Source: Actinoplanes derwentensis
GTDB taxonomy: Bacteria > Actinomycetota > Actinomycetes > Mycobacteriales > Micromonosporaceae
DNA length: 64,000 nucleotides
Assembly (NCBI RefSeq): GCF_900104725.1
Contig: NZ_LT629758.1
Span: 7,164,001-7,228,000 of the forward strand
Direction: 5' to 3'
Shown: piece after piece, positions 25,431 to 32,685 of the stretch
Layout of the letters: every line of letters starts with the position of its first letter
How positions within the stretch are numbered: position 1 is the stretch's first letter
The notes under the pieces: generated by a model
Told to the model about the DNA's origin: nothing
What the model saw: the letters and a program-made list of their open reading frames with translations, nothing else
The model's database searches: none
Program-made: the position numbers and the translations under genes

Positions 25431-25575
25431 AACCCGACCTGTTCAGGCCGGTAGGCACTACTTTCGAACCCGATCCGGGCCGACTGGCAGGCGCCGGTTT
25501 CAGAACCCGATCCGGCCCGGCTGGACGGGCGCCGACCTCAGAAACCGATCTGCTCCGGCTCACGGGCTGCCACCG
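25431..25575. repeat. tandem copies of the tadE 3' end beyond its stop codon
   Basis: Units of 36-38 bp begin AACCCGACCTG (25431), AACCCGATCCGGGCC (25467), AACCCGATCCGGCCC (25504) and AAACCGATCTGCTCC (25542). The last lies inside tadE, which on the complementary strand encodes EPEQIGF; its stop is TCA at 25538-25540. The other three are downstream and diverge progressively. The repeat fills most of the 220-base gap to the next gene. Confidence 0.75.
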
Positions 25576-25945
25576 AATAGCCGCGGACGACGACGCCGGG
25601 CAGGTCCCAGCCGAGCATTCGGACAGGTGCCAGGACCTCGGCGGTGACGCTGTCTCCGTCGCCGCCCACCTGGATGGAGGCGCCGTTCGGGGCGATCCGC
25701 TCCGCTACGTCCATGGGCGGCTCGCCACGCGACTCGGCCAACGCCGCCTCCCGCGCCGCGTCCTGGCACTGCATCTTGATCGCGATCGCCGACACCGCGG
25801 TCATCCCGAAACTGAGCAGCAGCATGAGCGCCGGCAGCCCGGCCGCGAGTTCAGCGGTGAAGGCACCCCGGTCCCGGTCGCCGCCGATTCCGGACCTCGA
25901 CGTGTCCCGGGCTCCGTCGCGGCCGGGCTGCCGGCTTCGTCTCAC
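25538..25945 (-). CDS. tadE: TadE family minor pilin
   Basis: 135 residues. A basic N-terminus precedes the TadE signature RGAFTAELAAGLPALMLLLSFGM. The conserved Glu of the processing/assembly segment (TAEL) and a single hydrophobic helix are what a type IVb pseudopilin needs. The rest is a soluble domain. Start GTG 25945 overlaps the flp stop as GTGA, so translation is coupled. It corresponds in position to Rv3655c. It is likely assembled or processed at the membrane with the Flp protein by the TadA/B/C machine. Confidence 0.87.
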   Translation of the reverse strand: MRRSRQPGRDGARDTSRSGIGGDRDRGAFTAELAAGLPALMLLLSFGMTAVSAIAIKMQCQDAAREAALAESRGEPPMDVAERIAPNGASIQVGGDGDSVTAEVLAPVRMLGWDLPGVVVRGYSVAAREPEQIGF

Positions 25946-26127
25946 TTCAGAGCCCGCCCGATCACCGCGTTGAGGGCCGCCTGCACCGAGCCGCTCGTCA
26001 CCACTTTGAGCAGCACACCGGCGAAGGCCACCGCGGCGACCGTGCCGATGGCGTACTCAGCGGTGTTCATCCCGGCATCCGCGGCCTCGGCCTGAAGCCG
26101 CCGGAACCGGACGACGATGTTGTGCAC
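25942..26127 (-). CDS. Flp/DUF4244-type pilin subunit
   Basis: 61 residues. The AGMNTAEYAIGTVAAVAFAGVLLKVV segment near residue 20 has the Gly, Glu and Tyr expected of Flp-type prepilin processing sites, followed by one hydrophobic helix. Start GTG 26127 is fixed by GAGGAGG five bases upstream; longer frames lack such a site. By place and sequence it matches Rv3656c (DUF4244). No dedicated prepilin peptidase (TadV) is in the window. Translation continues into tadE by a GTGA overlap. It is probably the main structural subunit of the pilus-like structure. Confidence 0.86.
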   Translation of the reverse strand: MHNIVVRFRRLQAEAADAGMNTAEYAIGTVAAVAFAGVLLKVVTSGSVQAALNAVIGRALK

Positions 26128-26273
26128 TGGACCTCCTCGTAACGTGGTGCGGCGCCAGTCACGCCGCACCGGGTGTTTCCACAGACGCGGCGCCGATCAG
26201 CACCGCGGGTCTTCATGGCCCGAGAACCCACTCGGAGCCGAGCGCGCACAGCAGCACCGGACAGTCGTGGCGC

Positions 26274-26972
26274 TCACATCACCTCCCGGACGATCGCGAC
26301 CAGCACCGGGACGAGTCCGGCCAGCAGGAACGCCGGCAGGAAACACAGCCCGAGCGGCAGAACGATCAGGACACCGGCCCGCTGGGCAGCGGCTTCGGCC
26401 GCCACCGCACGGTCGGAGCGCAGGTCACGGGCGAGGCGTTCAAGCGCACCGGACAGCGCACCGCCGCTCGCGCTGGACCGGACGGCCGCAGCGATCAGCC
26501 GGTCGGCTTGCGGTACCCCGGCCAGGTGCGACCAGGCCTCCCCCGGTGCCGCCCCGAGCCGCAATGACCGGGCGGTCCGCTGCAGCCGGGCGCCGAGCGG
26601 CCCGCCCAGGGCTTCGGCGACCGCGGCGATCGAACTGTCCACCGCGGTTCCGCCCTTCAGCGCGGCAGCCAGCAGGTCCGCGCCGAGTGGCAGGTCAGCG
26701 AGCACTTCGGCGCGTTCCCGGCGTACCTCCGCCGGTTCGAGCCGGCGGAGGAAGCGATCCACCGCGACACCGGCTGCCATGCCGACCGGTACACCCCACA
26801 GGGTGCCGATCAGTCCGGCCACCGCCAGCCCGCTCGTCAGCGCAAGCACCAGCCGGGTCCGTGGTTGCCCTTCCTTCTTCATCGGCACCTTCGGCGGCCG
26901 AGACCGTCGCGGCGGCATCAGCAGCAGAACGGCGGCTGTCACCGTGCACCCGGCCACGACGACCCCGGTCAC
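26274..26972 (-). CDS. tadC: TadC-like inner-membrane assembly protein (T2SSF domain)
   Basis: 232 residues with a single T2SSF-type domain: a membrane segment near 45-75, a cytoplasmic part with DLPLGADLLAAALKGG and AAAVRSSASGGALSGALERLARDLR, then a long C-terminal hydrophobic hairpin (VLIVLPLGLCFLPAFLLAGLVPVLV). TadB and TadC form the platform that TadA drives. The start at GTG 26972 overlaps by GTGA the small unrecognised gene before it. A 146-base spacer separates it from flp. It corresponds to Rv3657c. Confidence 0.86.
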   Translation of the reverse strand: MTGVVVAGCTVTAAVLLLMPPRRSRPPKVPMKKEGQPRTRLVLALTSGLAVAGLIGTLWGVPVGMAAGVAVDRFLRRLEPAEVRRERAEVLADLPLGADLLAAALKGGTAVDSSIAAVAEALGGPLGARLQRTARSLRLGAAPGEAWSHLAGVPQADRLIAAAVRSSASGGALSGALERLARDLRSDRAVAAEAAAQRAGVLIVLPLGLCFLPAFLLAGLVPVLVAIVREVM

Positions 26973-27337
26973 CGGGACACCTCGCCAACCGGAACCCGGG
27001 ACGCCAGAACCTGACCCAACGGATCTTCCAGACCCGCATCCACACCGACAGGAGCATCGACGTCGACAGACGCCGCCACACCGACAGGCGAGGAGAGACC
27101 CGCACCGACATCGGCGGAGAACGACAGGCCGGCAGCTGACGAGAGTTCAGCGGGTGCCGAGAGTTCAGCGGCAACCGATAGGTCGGCGGGTACTGGACTT
27201 CTGGTGGCTGATGTCGCGAGGCAGGTGGATGTCGTGGTCACGCCGTCGGCGCCGAGCAGCGCCGCGACGCAGCAGTCCCGCAGCGGCACCCGGACCGGCC
27301 CGCCCGGCCTCAGCAGCGCCGCCACCCCGCAGGTCAC
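26969..27337 (-). CDS. unrecognised small protein inserted between tadB and tadC
   Basis: 122 residues with no family I recognise. GTG 27337 overlaps the tadB stop as GTGA, and its own stop overlaps the tadC start as GTGA, so it fills the 360-base space exactly. That fit strongly suggests translation. The N-terminal part has CGVAALLRPGG and CCVAALLGADG, two similar blocks; the second half is low-complexity with VAAELSA, PAELSSA and VGVAASVDVDAPVGVDAG units. There is no clear signal or membrane helix. In M. tuberculosis, from memory, the two neighbours (Rv3657c, Rv3658c) are adjacent with no such gene. It could be a pilus accessory factor or only spacer kept open by repeats. Confidence 0.6.
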   Translation of the reverse strand: MTCGVAALLRPGGPVRVPLRDCCVAALLGADGVTTTSTCLATSATRSPVPADLSVAAELSAPAELSSAAGLSFSADVGAGLSSPVGVAASVDVDAPVGVDAGLEDPLGQVLASRVPVGEVSR

Positions 27338-28215
27338 GCCGTCACCTTCGCGGTGAGCCGCTGGGCCCATTTCAGACCGGCGACCTGCAGGATCAACGCT
27401 CCGATCGCGCACCCGGCGCCCCAGGGCGTGTAGAGCAACACATCGAGCGGGTCGCCGCCGATGAGATAGCCCATTCCGATCCCAGCCACCGGCAGCGCGG
27501 TGAGCATCACAGCCGTGGTCTGGGAACCGGCCGCCTGCGCACCGGCGGCCCGAGCCGAACGATCAGCCGCCCGGGCGTCCCGCTCGATCCGTTCGAGCAG
27601 GTCGGCGGCGGGCGCACCGGTGCGCTCGGCGAGGTGCCAGACGGCCGAGGTGAGCCGCTCAAGCCGAGCATCCGGCCCGGCTGAACCGTTTCGAGCCGCC
27701 TCATACCCGCGCGAAACGGATCGCCCCGCGCCGGGGCCCGGGAGGCCGAGAGATCCGATGCCGGGGTCCGGGAGGCCGAGAGATCCAGTGCCGAGGCCTG
27801 GGAGGCCGAGAGGCTCGGTGTCAGGGTCGGCCGGACCGGTCCGGGACGCGGCGACGATCACCGGTGGGATGCCGGCGCGGAGCTCGGCCACCAGGTGGGC
27901 GATCTCGTCCAGGTCGGCAGCCCGCCGGGTCTCGATCCGCCGGCGCTTCATCCGGCGATCCCATTCGTGCGCACCGAGCCCGGCGTAGGCGGCGGCGACG
28001 ATCGCGCCGACCGGCCCGCCGAGGACTCCGGCCGCCACGGTGACGATCCCGACCGCCACCGCAGCCAGCCGTGGACCGCCGGACACGGCCGCGCGGCGTA
28101 TCCGGGGCAGGTCGATCCAGGTACGCGGGCCGAGGAGCCGTTCCCGGGCCGCCGACCCGGGCCGGGCCGCGACGACAGCCGCAACGATCAACAACGCGGC
28201 GAGCAGCCAGTTCAC
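27334..28215 (-). CDS. tadB: TadB-like inner-membrane assembly protein (T2SSF domain)
   Basis: 293 residues. Two N-terminal hydrophobic segments (WLLAALLIVAAVVAA and VAVGIVTVAAGVLGGPVGAI), a cytoplasmic T2SSF segment (DEIAHLVAELRAGIPPVIV, then LTSAVWHLAERTGAPAADLLERIERDARA), and a C-terminal pair of helices. In the middle of the cytoplasmic part lies a three-fold 10-residue repeat (GSLGLPDPGI-like) encoded by exact 30-bp units. GTG 28215 overlaps the tadA stop as GTGA; GTG 28224 is also in frame. It works with TadC and the TadA ATPase. It matches Rv3658c in order. Confidence 0.86.
   Translation of the reverse strand: MNWLLAALLIVAAVVAARPGSAARERLLGPRTWIDLPRIRRAAVSGGPRLAAVAVGIVTVAAGVLGGPVGAIVAAAYAGLGAHEWDRRMKRRRIETRRAADLDEIAHLVAELRAGIPPVIVAASRTGPADPDTEPLGLPGLGTGSLGLPDPGIGSLGLPGPGAGRSVSRGYEAARNGSAGPDARLERLTSAVWHLAERTGAPAADLLERIERDARAADRSARAAGAQAAGSQTTAVMLTALPVAGIGMGYLIGGDPLDVLLYTPWGAGCAIGALILQVAGLKWAQRLTAKVTA
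27731..27820. repeat. three tandem 30-bp units within tadB
   Basis: Units at 27731-27760, 27761-27790 and 27791-27820 begin CCGGGGCCCGGGAGGCCGAG or close variants. They encode about three copies of a Gly/Leu/Pro decapeptide. Copy number changes would keep the frame. Confidence 0.9.
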
Positions 28216-29438
28216 ACCGGCCACCCGTCATCCGAGAGACCGGCATTCGAGAGACCTGCAACCGCGAGGCCGGCATTCGAGAGGTCGACGATCGGGGGCG
28301 GCACCGTGATACCGCGGTCCCGGAAGAGCTGAGCCAGGGCGCCGGCGCCCGGCCCGGCACCCCAGTCCCGATGCCATGCCGGGATCACGGTTGCCAGCCG
28401 GTCCGGGCCGGTGGGCTGGAGGACACCGATGGAGTCCAGGTGACGGCCCGAACTCGTACGCCGAACGTGCAACACGACCTGCAACGCCGCCACCACCTGG
28501 GCGTGCAGGGCGGCCCGGGGCAGGCCACCGAGCAGACCGAGCGCTTCCAGCCGGGCCGGAACATCGCCGGGCGCGTTGGCGTGCAGTGTCCCTGCCCCGC
28601 CCTCGTGCCCGGTGTTGAGCGCACCGAGCAGGTCGACGATCTCCGGGCCTCGGCATTCGCCGACGACGACCCGGTCGGGACGCATCCGTAGGGCCTGCCG
28701 GACCAGGTCGGTGAGGCCGATGGCTCCGGCGCCTTCGACGTTGGCGGTTCGGGCCTGAAGGGTGACGACGTGCGGGTGGACCGGCTGAAGTTCGGCGGCG
28801 TCTTCGACGAGCACGATCCGTTCGGTCGGCGGGACCATCCCGAGCAGGGTGGCCAACAGGGTCGTCTTGCCGCTGCCGGTGCCGCCGGTGACGAGGTATG
28901 CCAGCCGCGCCTCCACGATGGCCGCGAGCACGGTGGCTGCCGCGGGGGTGACCGTGCCGTACCGGATCAGGTCGTCGAGGCTGAACGGGCGCTGCCGGAA
29001 GGTTCGCAGCGACAGGTAGGGGCCGCTGGTGGCGACCGGCGGCAGGACCGCGTGCAGCCGGGTCCCGCCGGGGAGGCGGGCGTCCGCGTACGGCTGCCCG
29101 TCGTCGAGTCGTCGTCCGCAAGCCGCGACGAGACGCTGGGCGAGGCGGCGGACTTCGCCGGTGTCGCTGAAGGTGACGGCGGCTCGTTCCAGTCCGGCAC
29201 CCCGGTCGATCCAGACTTCGAGGTCGTTCACGAGCACGTCGGTGACGGCCGGATCGGCGAGCAGCGGTGCCAGCGGCCCGGCGCCGACGAGTTCGTCACG
29301 CACCTGTCCGGCGATCCGGAGGACTGCTGTGTCGCCGAGGACCGCTTTGTCGCGGCGGACGGCGGTGACGACGGCAGCCGGCGTCGCTTCGGTTCCCTCG
29401 TACGCGAATCGTCTCCGCACTTCGTCGGTGATCGTCAT
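28212..29438 (-). CDS. tadA: TadA/CpaF secretion ATPase
   Basis: 408 residues. The type II/IV secretion ATPase core has Walker A GGTGSGKTTLLATLLG near residue 190, an Asp box (ERIVLVEDAAELQP), Walker B RPDRVVVGECRGPEIVDLL and the His box GTLHANAPGDVPARLE. It powers pilus-like assembly at the inner membrane. ATG overlaps the ssd stop as ATGA, and its end overlaps tadB. It corresponds to Rv3659c. The gene is complete and all key motifs are intact, so the Tad machine is probably active. Confidence 0.95.
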   Translation of the reverse strand: MTITDEVRRRFAYEGTEATPAAVVTAVRRDKAVLGDTAVLRIAGQVRDELVGAGPLAPLLADPAVTDVLVNDLEVWIDRGAGLERAAVTFSDTGEVRRLAQRLVAACGRRLDDGQPYADARLPGGTRLHAVLPPVATSGPYLSLRTFRQRPFSLDDLIRYGTVTPAAATVLAAIVEARLAYLVTGGTGSGKTTLLATLLGMVPPTERIVLVEDAAELQPVHPHVVTLQARTANVEGAGAIGLTDLVRQALRMRPDRVVVGECRGPEIVDLLGALNTGHEGGAGTLHANAPGDVPARLEALGLLGGLPRAALHAQVVAALQVVLHVRRTSSGRHLDSIGVLQPTGPDRLATVIPAWHRDWGAGPGAGALAQLFRDRGITVPPPIVDLSNAGLAVAGLSNAGLSDDGWPV

Positions 29439-30511
29439 GCCGCGTCCGCTTTCAGCTCGGTGCCGGTCAGGTCGCTGATGAGACGCAGGCAGAGGGCGGC
29501 CAGCGGGCCACGGCCGGTCGCCGTCGGGGCCAGGCCTTCCTCGATCCCCTGACAGACCGTCTTCTCCGGCCGGATGGTGCCGGCCAGCGGCAGGTGCAGG
29601 GCCGTCGAGATGTCCCGGGGCCGCAGTTTTCCGGGGGCCGGGCCGCGGACGACGACAGCCAGGTTCTCGCAGTGCTCCCGGACGGTGTCAGCGGTGCGCC
29701 GGGCGGAAGCGGCGGCCCGGAGTTCAGCCGGCACGACCAGCAGGGTCCGGTGGGCGGCCTGAAGTGCGAGCACGGCCGCGGCGTCGAGTTGCCGGGGCAG
29801 GTCGGCGACGATCACGTCCCGGGCGCGCTGGGCGGCGTGCAGTGTCGCGGCCATCGCCTCACTCGGCACGCCGGGCAACTCGGCCCGGTCGAACGAGAGC
29901 AAAACCAGGTCGCCGCGGTGTGGCAGGGCCTTCAGCAGAGCCGGCGGGTCGACCCGCCCGTCAGCCTCGGTCAGGGCCGGCCAGCGGAGCCCGCCGACGT
30001 CCTCCCAGCCGAGAACCAGGTCGAGGCCGCCGCCGAGCGGGTCGGCGTCGATCAGCAGGGTCCGGAACGCGTTGCGGACCGCGGTGGTGGCCAGCCCGGC
30101 AGCGAGGGTGCTTGCGCCGGCGCCGCCACGGCCGCCGATCACCGCGACGGTGCGGGCGATGACCGGGCGCGCCGGCCGGTCGTGGAACTGGTCGACGATC
30201 CAGAGGGCGGCCTCGGGCAGAACCGCCACGTTCTCGGCGCCCAGCAGCTCGGCGGTGTGCCATTCCGGGGTGATGGTGCCCGCCTGCCCGATCAGGATGA
30301 CACGGGCGCGACGGGGCAGCCGGGCACGCAGGCAGGCGGCGGCCTGGTCGATGCCGACCAGCACGAACGGTGCGCCGGTCCAGCGGGACCGGGCTCCGGC
30401 CGGGTCGGGCGCCACCTCGGTCTCGGCTCCACCCGCGGCGGCGAGCCGGAGCAATTCGTCGAGCAGGTCGGGGTCGGCGGTCACGATCAGAGGGCGGCGC
30501 GGGCCGGGCAT
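29435..30511 (-). CDS. ssd: septum-site-determining / CpaE-TadZ-like P-loop protein
   Basis: 358 residues. The N-terminal receiver-like part (PLIVTADPDLLDELLRLAA) precedes a deviant Walker ATPase with GGRGGAGASTLAAGLA (near 145), and LLIDADPLGGGLDLVLGWED as the switch region. It lacks the classical Lys of KGGxGKT, as in the Ssd group. MinD-like TadZ proteins place Tad machinery at the pole; the M. tuberculosis relative (Rv3660c, Ssd) affects septation. Start ATG 30511 has GGAGGT at seven bases. First gene of the Tad operon. Confidence 0.88.
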   Translation of the reverse strand: MPGPRRPLIVTADPDLLDELLRLAAAGGAETEVAPDPAGARSRWTGAPFVLVGIDQAAACLRARLPRRARVILIGQAGTITPEWHTAELLGAENVAVLPEAALWIVDQFHDRPARPVIARTVAVIGGRGGAGASTLAAGLATTAVRNAFRTLLIDADPLGGGLDLVLGWEDVGGLRWPALTEADGRVDPPALLKALPHRGDLVLLSFDRAELPGVPSEAMAATLHAAQRARDVIVADLPRQLDAAAVLALQAAHRTLLVVPAELRAAASARRTADTVREHCENLAVVVRGPAPGKLRPRDISTALHLPLAGTIRPEKTVCQGIEEGLAPTATGRGPLAALCLRLISDLTGTELKADAA

Positions 30512-30710
30512 TCGGTGACCTCCAGCGAGGACGGGCGGCGGGTTGGCGCTCACCTTCGCCGCGCCCGGATCGGCCCGGCAACCGGCCGTTGTGGACAGAT
30601 CGCCGCTGTGGACGGCCGGCACCTTCGAACGGTGATCTGCTAAGCAGGCAGGTGTGCCCGAGCGGTGGTTGGGTATGTTGGGATGCTTCAGACGGACTGA
30701 TGGAGTGGCT

Positions 30711-31067
30711 GTGGAGACTTCGATCCGGACGAACCTCGCCGATAACGGCGTGGTGACCGTCTCCGTCGTCGGCGAGTTCGACTACTCGAACTCCGACGAG
30801 ATGGCCCAAGGCCTGCACGATGTCGTCACCGACCACTCGCCGCAGTTGCTCCTGGTGGACCTGACCGACGCCACGTTCATCGACTCGACCGGCCTCGGTG
30901 CCCTGATCGCTGGCTATCGCACGGCGGCGGCACACGGTGTCGACTTCCGGGTGGTCAATCCGAGTGACAACTTTCGCCGAGTGCTGGCCGTGACCGGCCT
31001 CTCCGACTTCTTCGGCCTGGTCGAGGTGGGAATCGACACCGCGCAGACTCAGGCGACCGGTTCCTGA
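30711..31067 (+). CDS. STAS-domain anti-anti-sigma factor
   Basis: 118 residues from GTG 30711. One STAS domain with VVGEFDYSNSDEMAQGL and DATFIDSTGLGALIAGYR, where the Ser of DSTGLG is the phosphorylation site. It should relieve an anti-sigma factor when unphosphorylated. No anti-sigma kinase is adjacent, so its partner is elsewhere. GTG 30705 and ATG 30675 are in frame. A TATGTT box at 30674-30679 makes a TSS near 30686 likely, which excludes the ATG. The 6C RNA is antisense to its downstream flank, not to the gene. Confidence 0.82.
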   Translation: METSIRTNLADNGVVTVSVVGEFDYSNSDEMAQGLHDVVTDHSPQLLLVDLTDATFIDSTGLGALIAGYRTAAAHGVDFRVVNPSDNFRRVLAVTGLSDFFGLVEVGIDTAQTQATGS

Positions 31068-31071
31068 AAGG

Positions 31072-31178
31072 GAACGACCCCCGTCGGGGGAGACGGGGGC
31101 CGCCCTTGGATTCGGCTCCGGGGGGGTCGAGCCGAATCGCCCGGTGATCACGGGGGGCGCAATCACCGGAAACCGAGA
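31072..31178 (-). ncRNA. 6C small RNA (actinobacterial C-rich-loop sRNA)
   Basis: On the minus strand, two strong hairpins have C-tract loops. One is CCGGTGAT-TGCGCCCCCCGTG-ATCACCGG (31169-31141), with six C in the loop. The other is GATTCGGCTC-GACCCCCCCG-GAGCCGAATC (31138-31109), with seven. A third stem, CCCCCGTC/GACGGGGG (31099-31078), also with a CCCCC loop, acts as the terminator. This is the defining architecture of 6C RNA. The place between ssd and a HAD phosphatase gene equals that of B11/6C between Rv3660c and Rv3661. In M. tuberculosis, 6C pairs with G-rich mRNA sites through its C loops. Ends are approximate. Confidence 0.88.
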
Positions 31179-31392
31179 TGACTCGCTACCGATATGACTC
31201 ACCGCAGCCGAGGCGGCACTAAGTCAGTAGCAAAGACAAGTTTGCCTCAGCATCAGGCTCCCCGTCGAGTACCGAATATGGCCGGTGCGGGCACTCACTA
31301 CCCGCCTGACCGTTTTCACTGCGCGTCACCGGCGGGCGCGTCGTCCACACGGGGCGGCCGTGCCGGGCGGGTTGCGGCTACACTTTCGGCCC

Positions 31393-32202
31393 GTGGGCTT
31401 GAGCGCCGCGTTTTTCGACCTCGACAAGACCGTCATCGCCAAGTCCAGCGCGCTGGCTTTCGGACGGCCGTTCTACCGTGATGGCCTGATCAGCCGCCGT
31501 GACGTGGTGAAAACCGCCTATGCCCAGCTGATGTTCCGGCTGGGCGGCGGCACTGATGAGCAATCGATGGCTCGCACCCGTGACTACATGGCCGCCCTGT
31601 GCAAGGGCTGGAGTGTGGAGCAGGTGCAGCAGATCGTCGCCGAGACACTCAACGATCTCATCAACCCCTATGTCTACGCCGAGGCTGCCGCGCTGATCGC
31701 CGAACATCAAGCCGCTGGCCGGGACGTGGTCCTGGTCTCGGCTTCGGGCGACGAGATGGTCCGCCCGATCGGTGCGCTGCTCGGCATCACCGACGTCATC
31801 GCGACTCGGATGGCGATCACCGAAGGTCGATATAGTGGTCTGGTCGAGTTCTACGCGGCCGGCCCCGCAAAGGTCGTCGGTGTGCGCAAACTGGCCGACG
31901 AACGCGGTTACGACCTGACCGAGTGTTACGCCTATTCGGACTCCAGCAGCGATCTCCCGCTGCTGGAAGCGGTCGGCCACCCCAGCGCCGTGAACCCGGA
32001 CCGGACACTACGCCGAGTCGCCGTCCAGCGAACCTGGCCGGTCCTCGAATTCCGCCACCCCGTGCCGCTCGGACGGCGCCTCCGCGACCGCCCCGCAGTC
32101 CCGGTAGCAGCCGCCTTGAGCCTCGGCGTCGGCGTAGCCATCGGCGTAGCCCTCTACGGCCGCCACCGCCGCACCCGAGCCACCACCACCCCGGTCGCTT
32201 AA
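31393..32202 (+). CDS. HAD-superfamily IB hydrolase (SerB-like, Rv3661 type)
   Basis: 269 residues. HAD motif I FFDLDKTVI (nucleophile Asp) at the start, motif II VLVSASGDEM, motif III/IV region GPAKVVGVRKLADERGYDL and AYSDSSSDLPLLEAVG. A helical cap of about 80 residues sits between motifs I and II. A C-terminal hydrophobic helix (VPVAAALSLGVGVAIGVALYG) suggests membrane attachment. It is probably a phosphomonoesterase; the substrate is unknown. GTG 31393 is preceded by TACACT (31379-31384), fitting a leaderless mRNA. Upstream in-frame ATG codons would give an unconserved extension. The 6C RNA lies just upstream on the other strand. Confidence 0.85.
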   Translation: MGLSAAFFDLDKTVIAKSSALAFGRPFYRDGLISRRDVVKTAYAQLMFRLGGGTDEQSMARTRDYMAALCKGWSVEQVQQIVAETLNDLINPYVYAEAAALIAEHQAAGRDVVLVSASGDEMVRPIGALLGITDVIATRMAITEGRYSGLVEFYAAGPAKVVGVRKLADERGYDLTECYAYSDSSSDLPLLEAVGHPSAVNPDRTLRRVAVQRTWPVLEFRHPVPLGRRLRDRPAVPVAAALSLGVGVAIGVALYGRHRRTRATTTPVA

Positions 32203-32277
32203 CCCCAAATTCAAACCATTTTTCCGGTACGCCCCACAAGAGTCCCGTAGCCACAACGCCGGCAATGCGCCCGGCAA

Positions 32278-32344
32278 GGTCACCCAGCGACCGCCGGGCC
32301 GAATGCGGTGGCCATCGCATTCGGCCCGGCGGTCGGGGGTGACC
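32278..32344. repeat. very long intergenic hairpin built from two copies of the 17-bp element
   Basis: A perfect 19-bp stem (32289-32307 with 32316-32334, outer ends GACCGCCGGG and CCCGGCGGTC) has an 8-base loop GTGGCCAT. After a small internal loop, it continues with GGTCACCC (32278-32285) and GGGTGACC (32337-32344). It lies 76 bases after the HAD gene, so it could terminate that transcript. The arms contain CGGGCCGAATGCGGTGG and a one-mismatch reverse copy. Confidence 0.85.
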
Positions 32345-32632
32345 TGGGGCGACGCCTGCCTGGCGTGGGGCTACGGGGCTGTTCGGGAACGTACGAAAGC
32401 GGTCTGAGTATTTGGCCTTTTGGTCTTGGTGTTGGTGGAAATCTGGTGATCTTGCGGTGGGCGGCGTAGAAAGAATGGGCGGGGCTCGTTGAACGGGAAC
32501 CGTGCACGGCCACCGGGAACCCACGCGCGATCAGCCACGGCAGGCAGATTGCGGCGGGACCTTCGCCTCTCGTAGGCCTAGGACCGCCGACAACTACCCA
32601 GGTGCACGCCTGATAACCCGGTCCGGACGCGC
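32345..32632. other. intergenic stretch, possible small RNA leading to a terminator
   Basis: No protein gene is supported. GC content falls and G/T predominates around 32400-32480. The stretch 32501-32608 has a possible long-range stem (CGTGCAC with GTGCACG) and ends 24 bases before the terminator at 32633. A small RNA running to that terminator is possible but not recognised. Confidence 0.3.
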
Positions 32633-32664
32633 AAAGCCGGCGCCCCGCGAGGGACGCCGGCTTT
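32633..32664 (+). terminator. intrinsic terminator with T-run
   Basis: AAAGCCGGCG (32633-32642), 12-base loop, CGCCGGCTTT (32655-32664), running into TTTTA. It is the only terminator in the window that clearly carries a T-tract, on the plus strand. No intact plus-strand gene lies directly upstream. Confidence 0.8.
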
Positions 32665-32685
32665 TACATTCTCGGGACTCACGAC

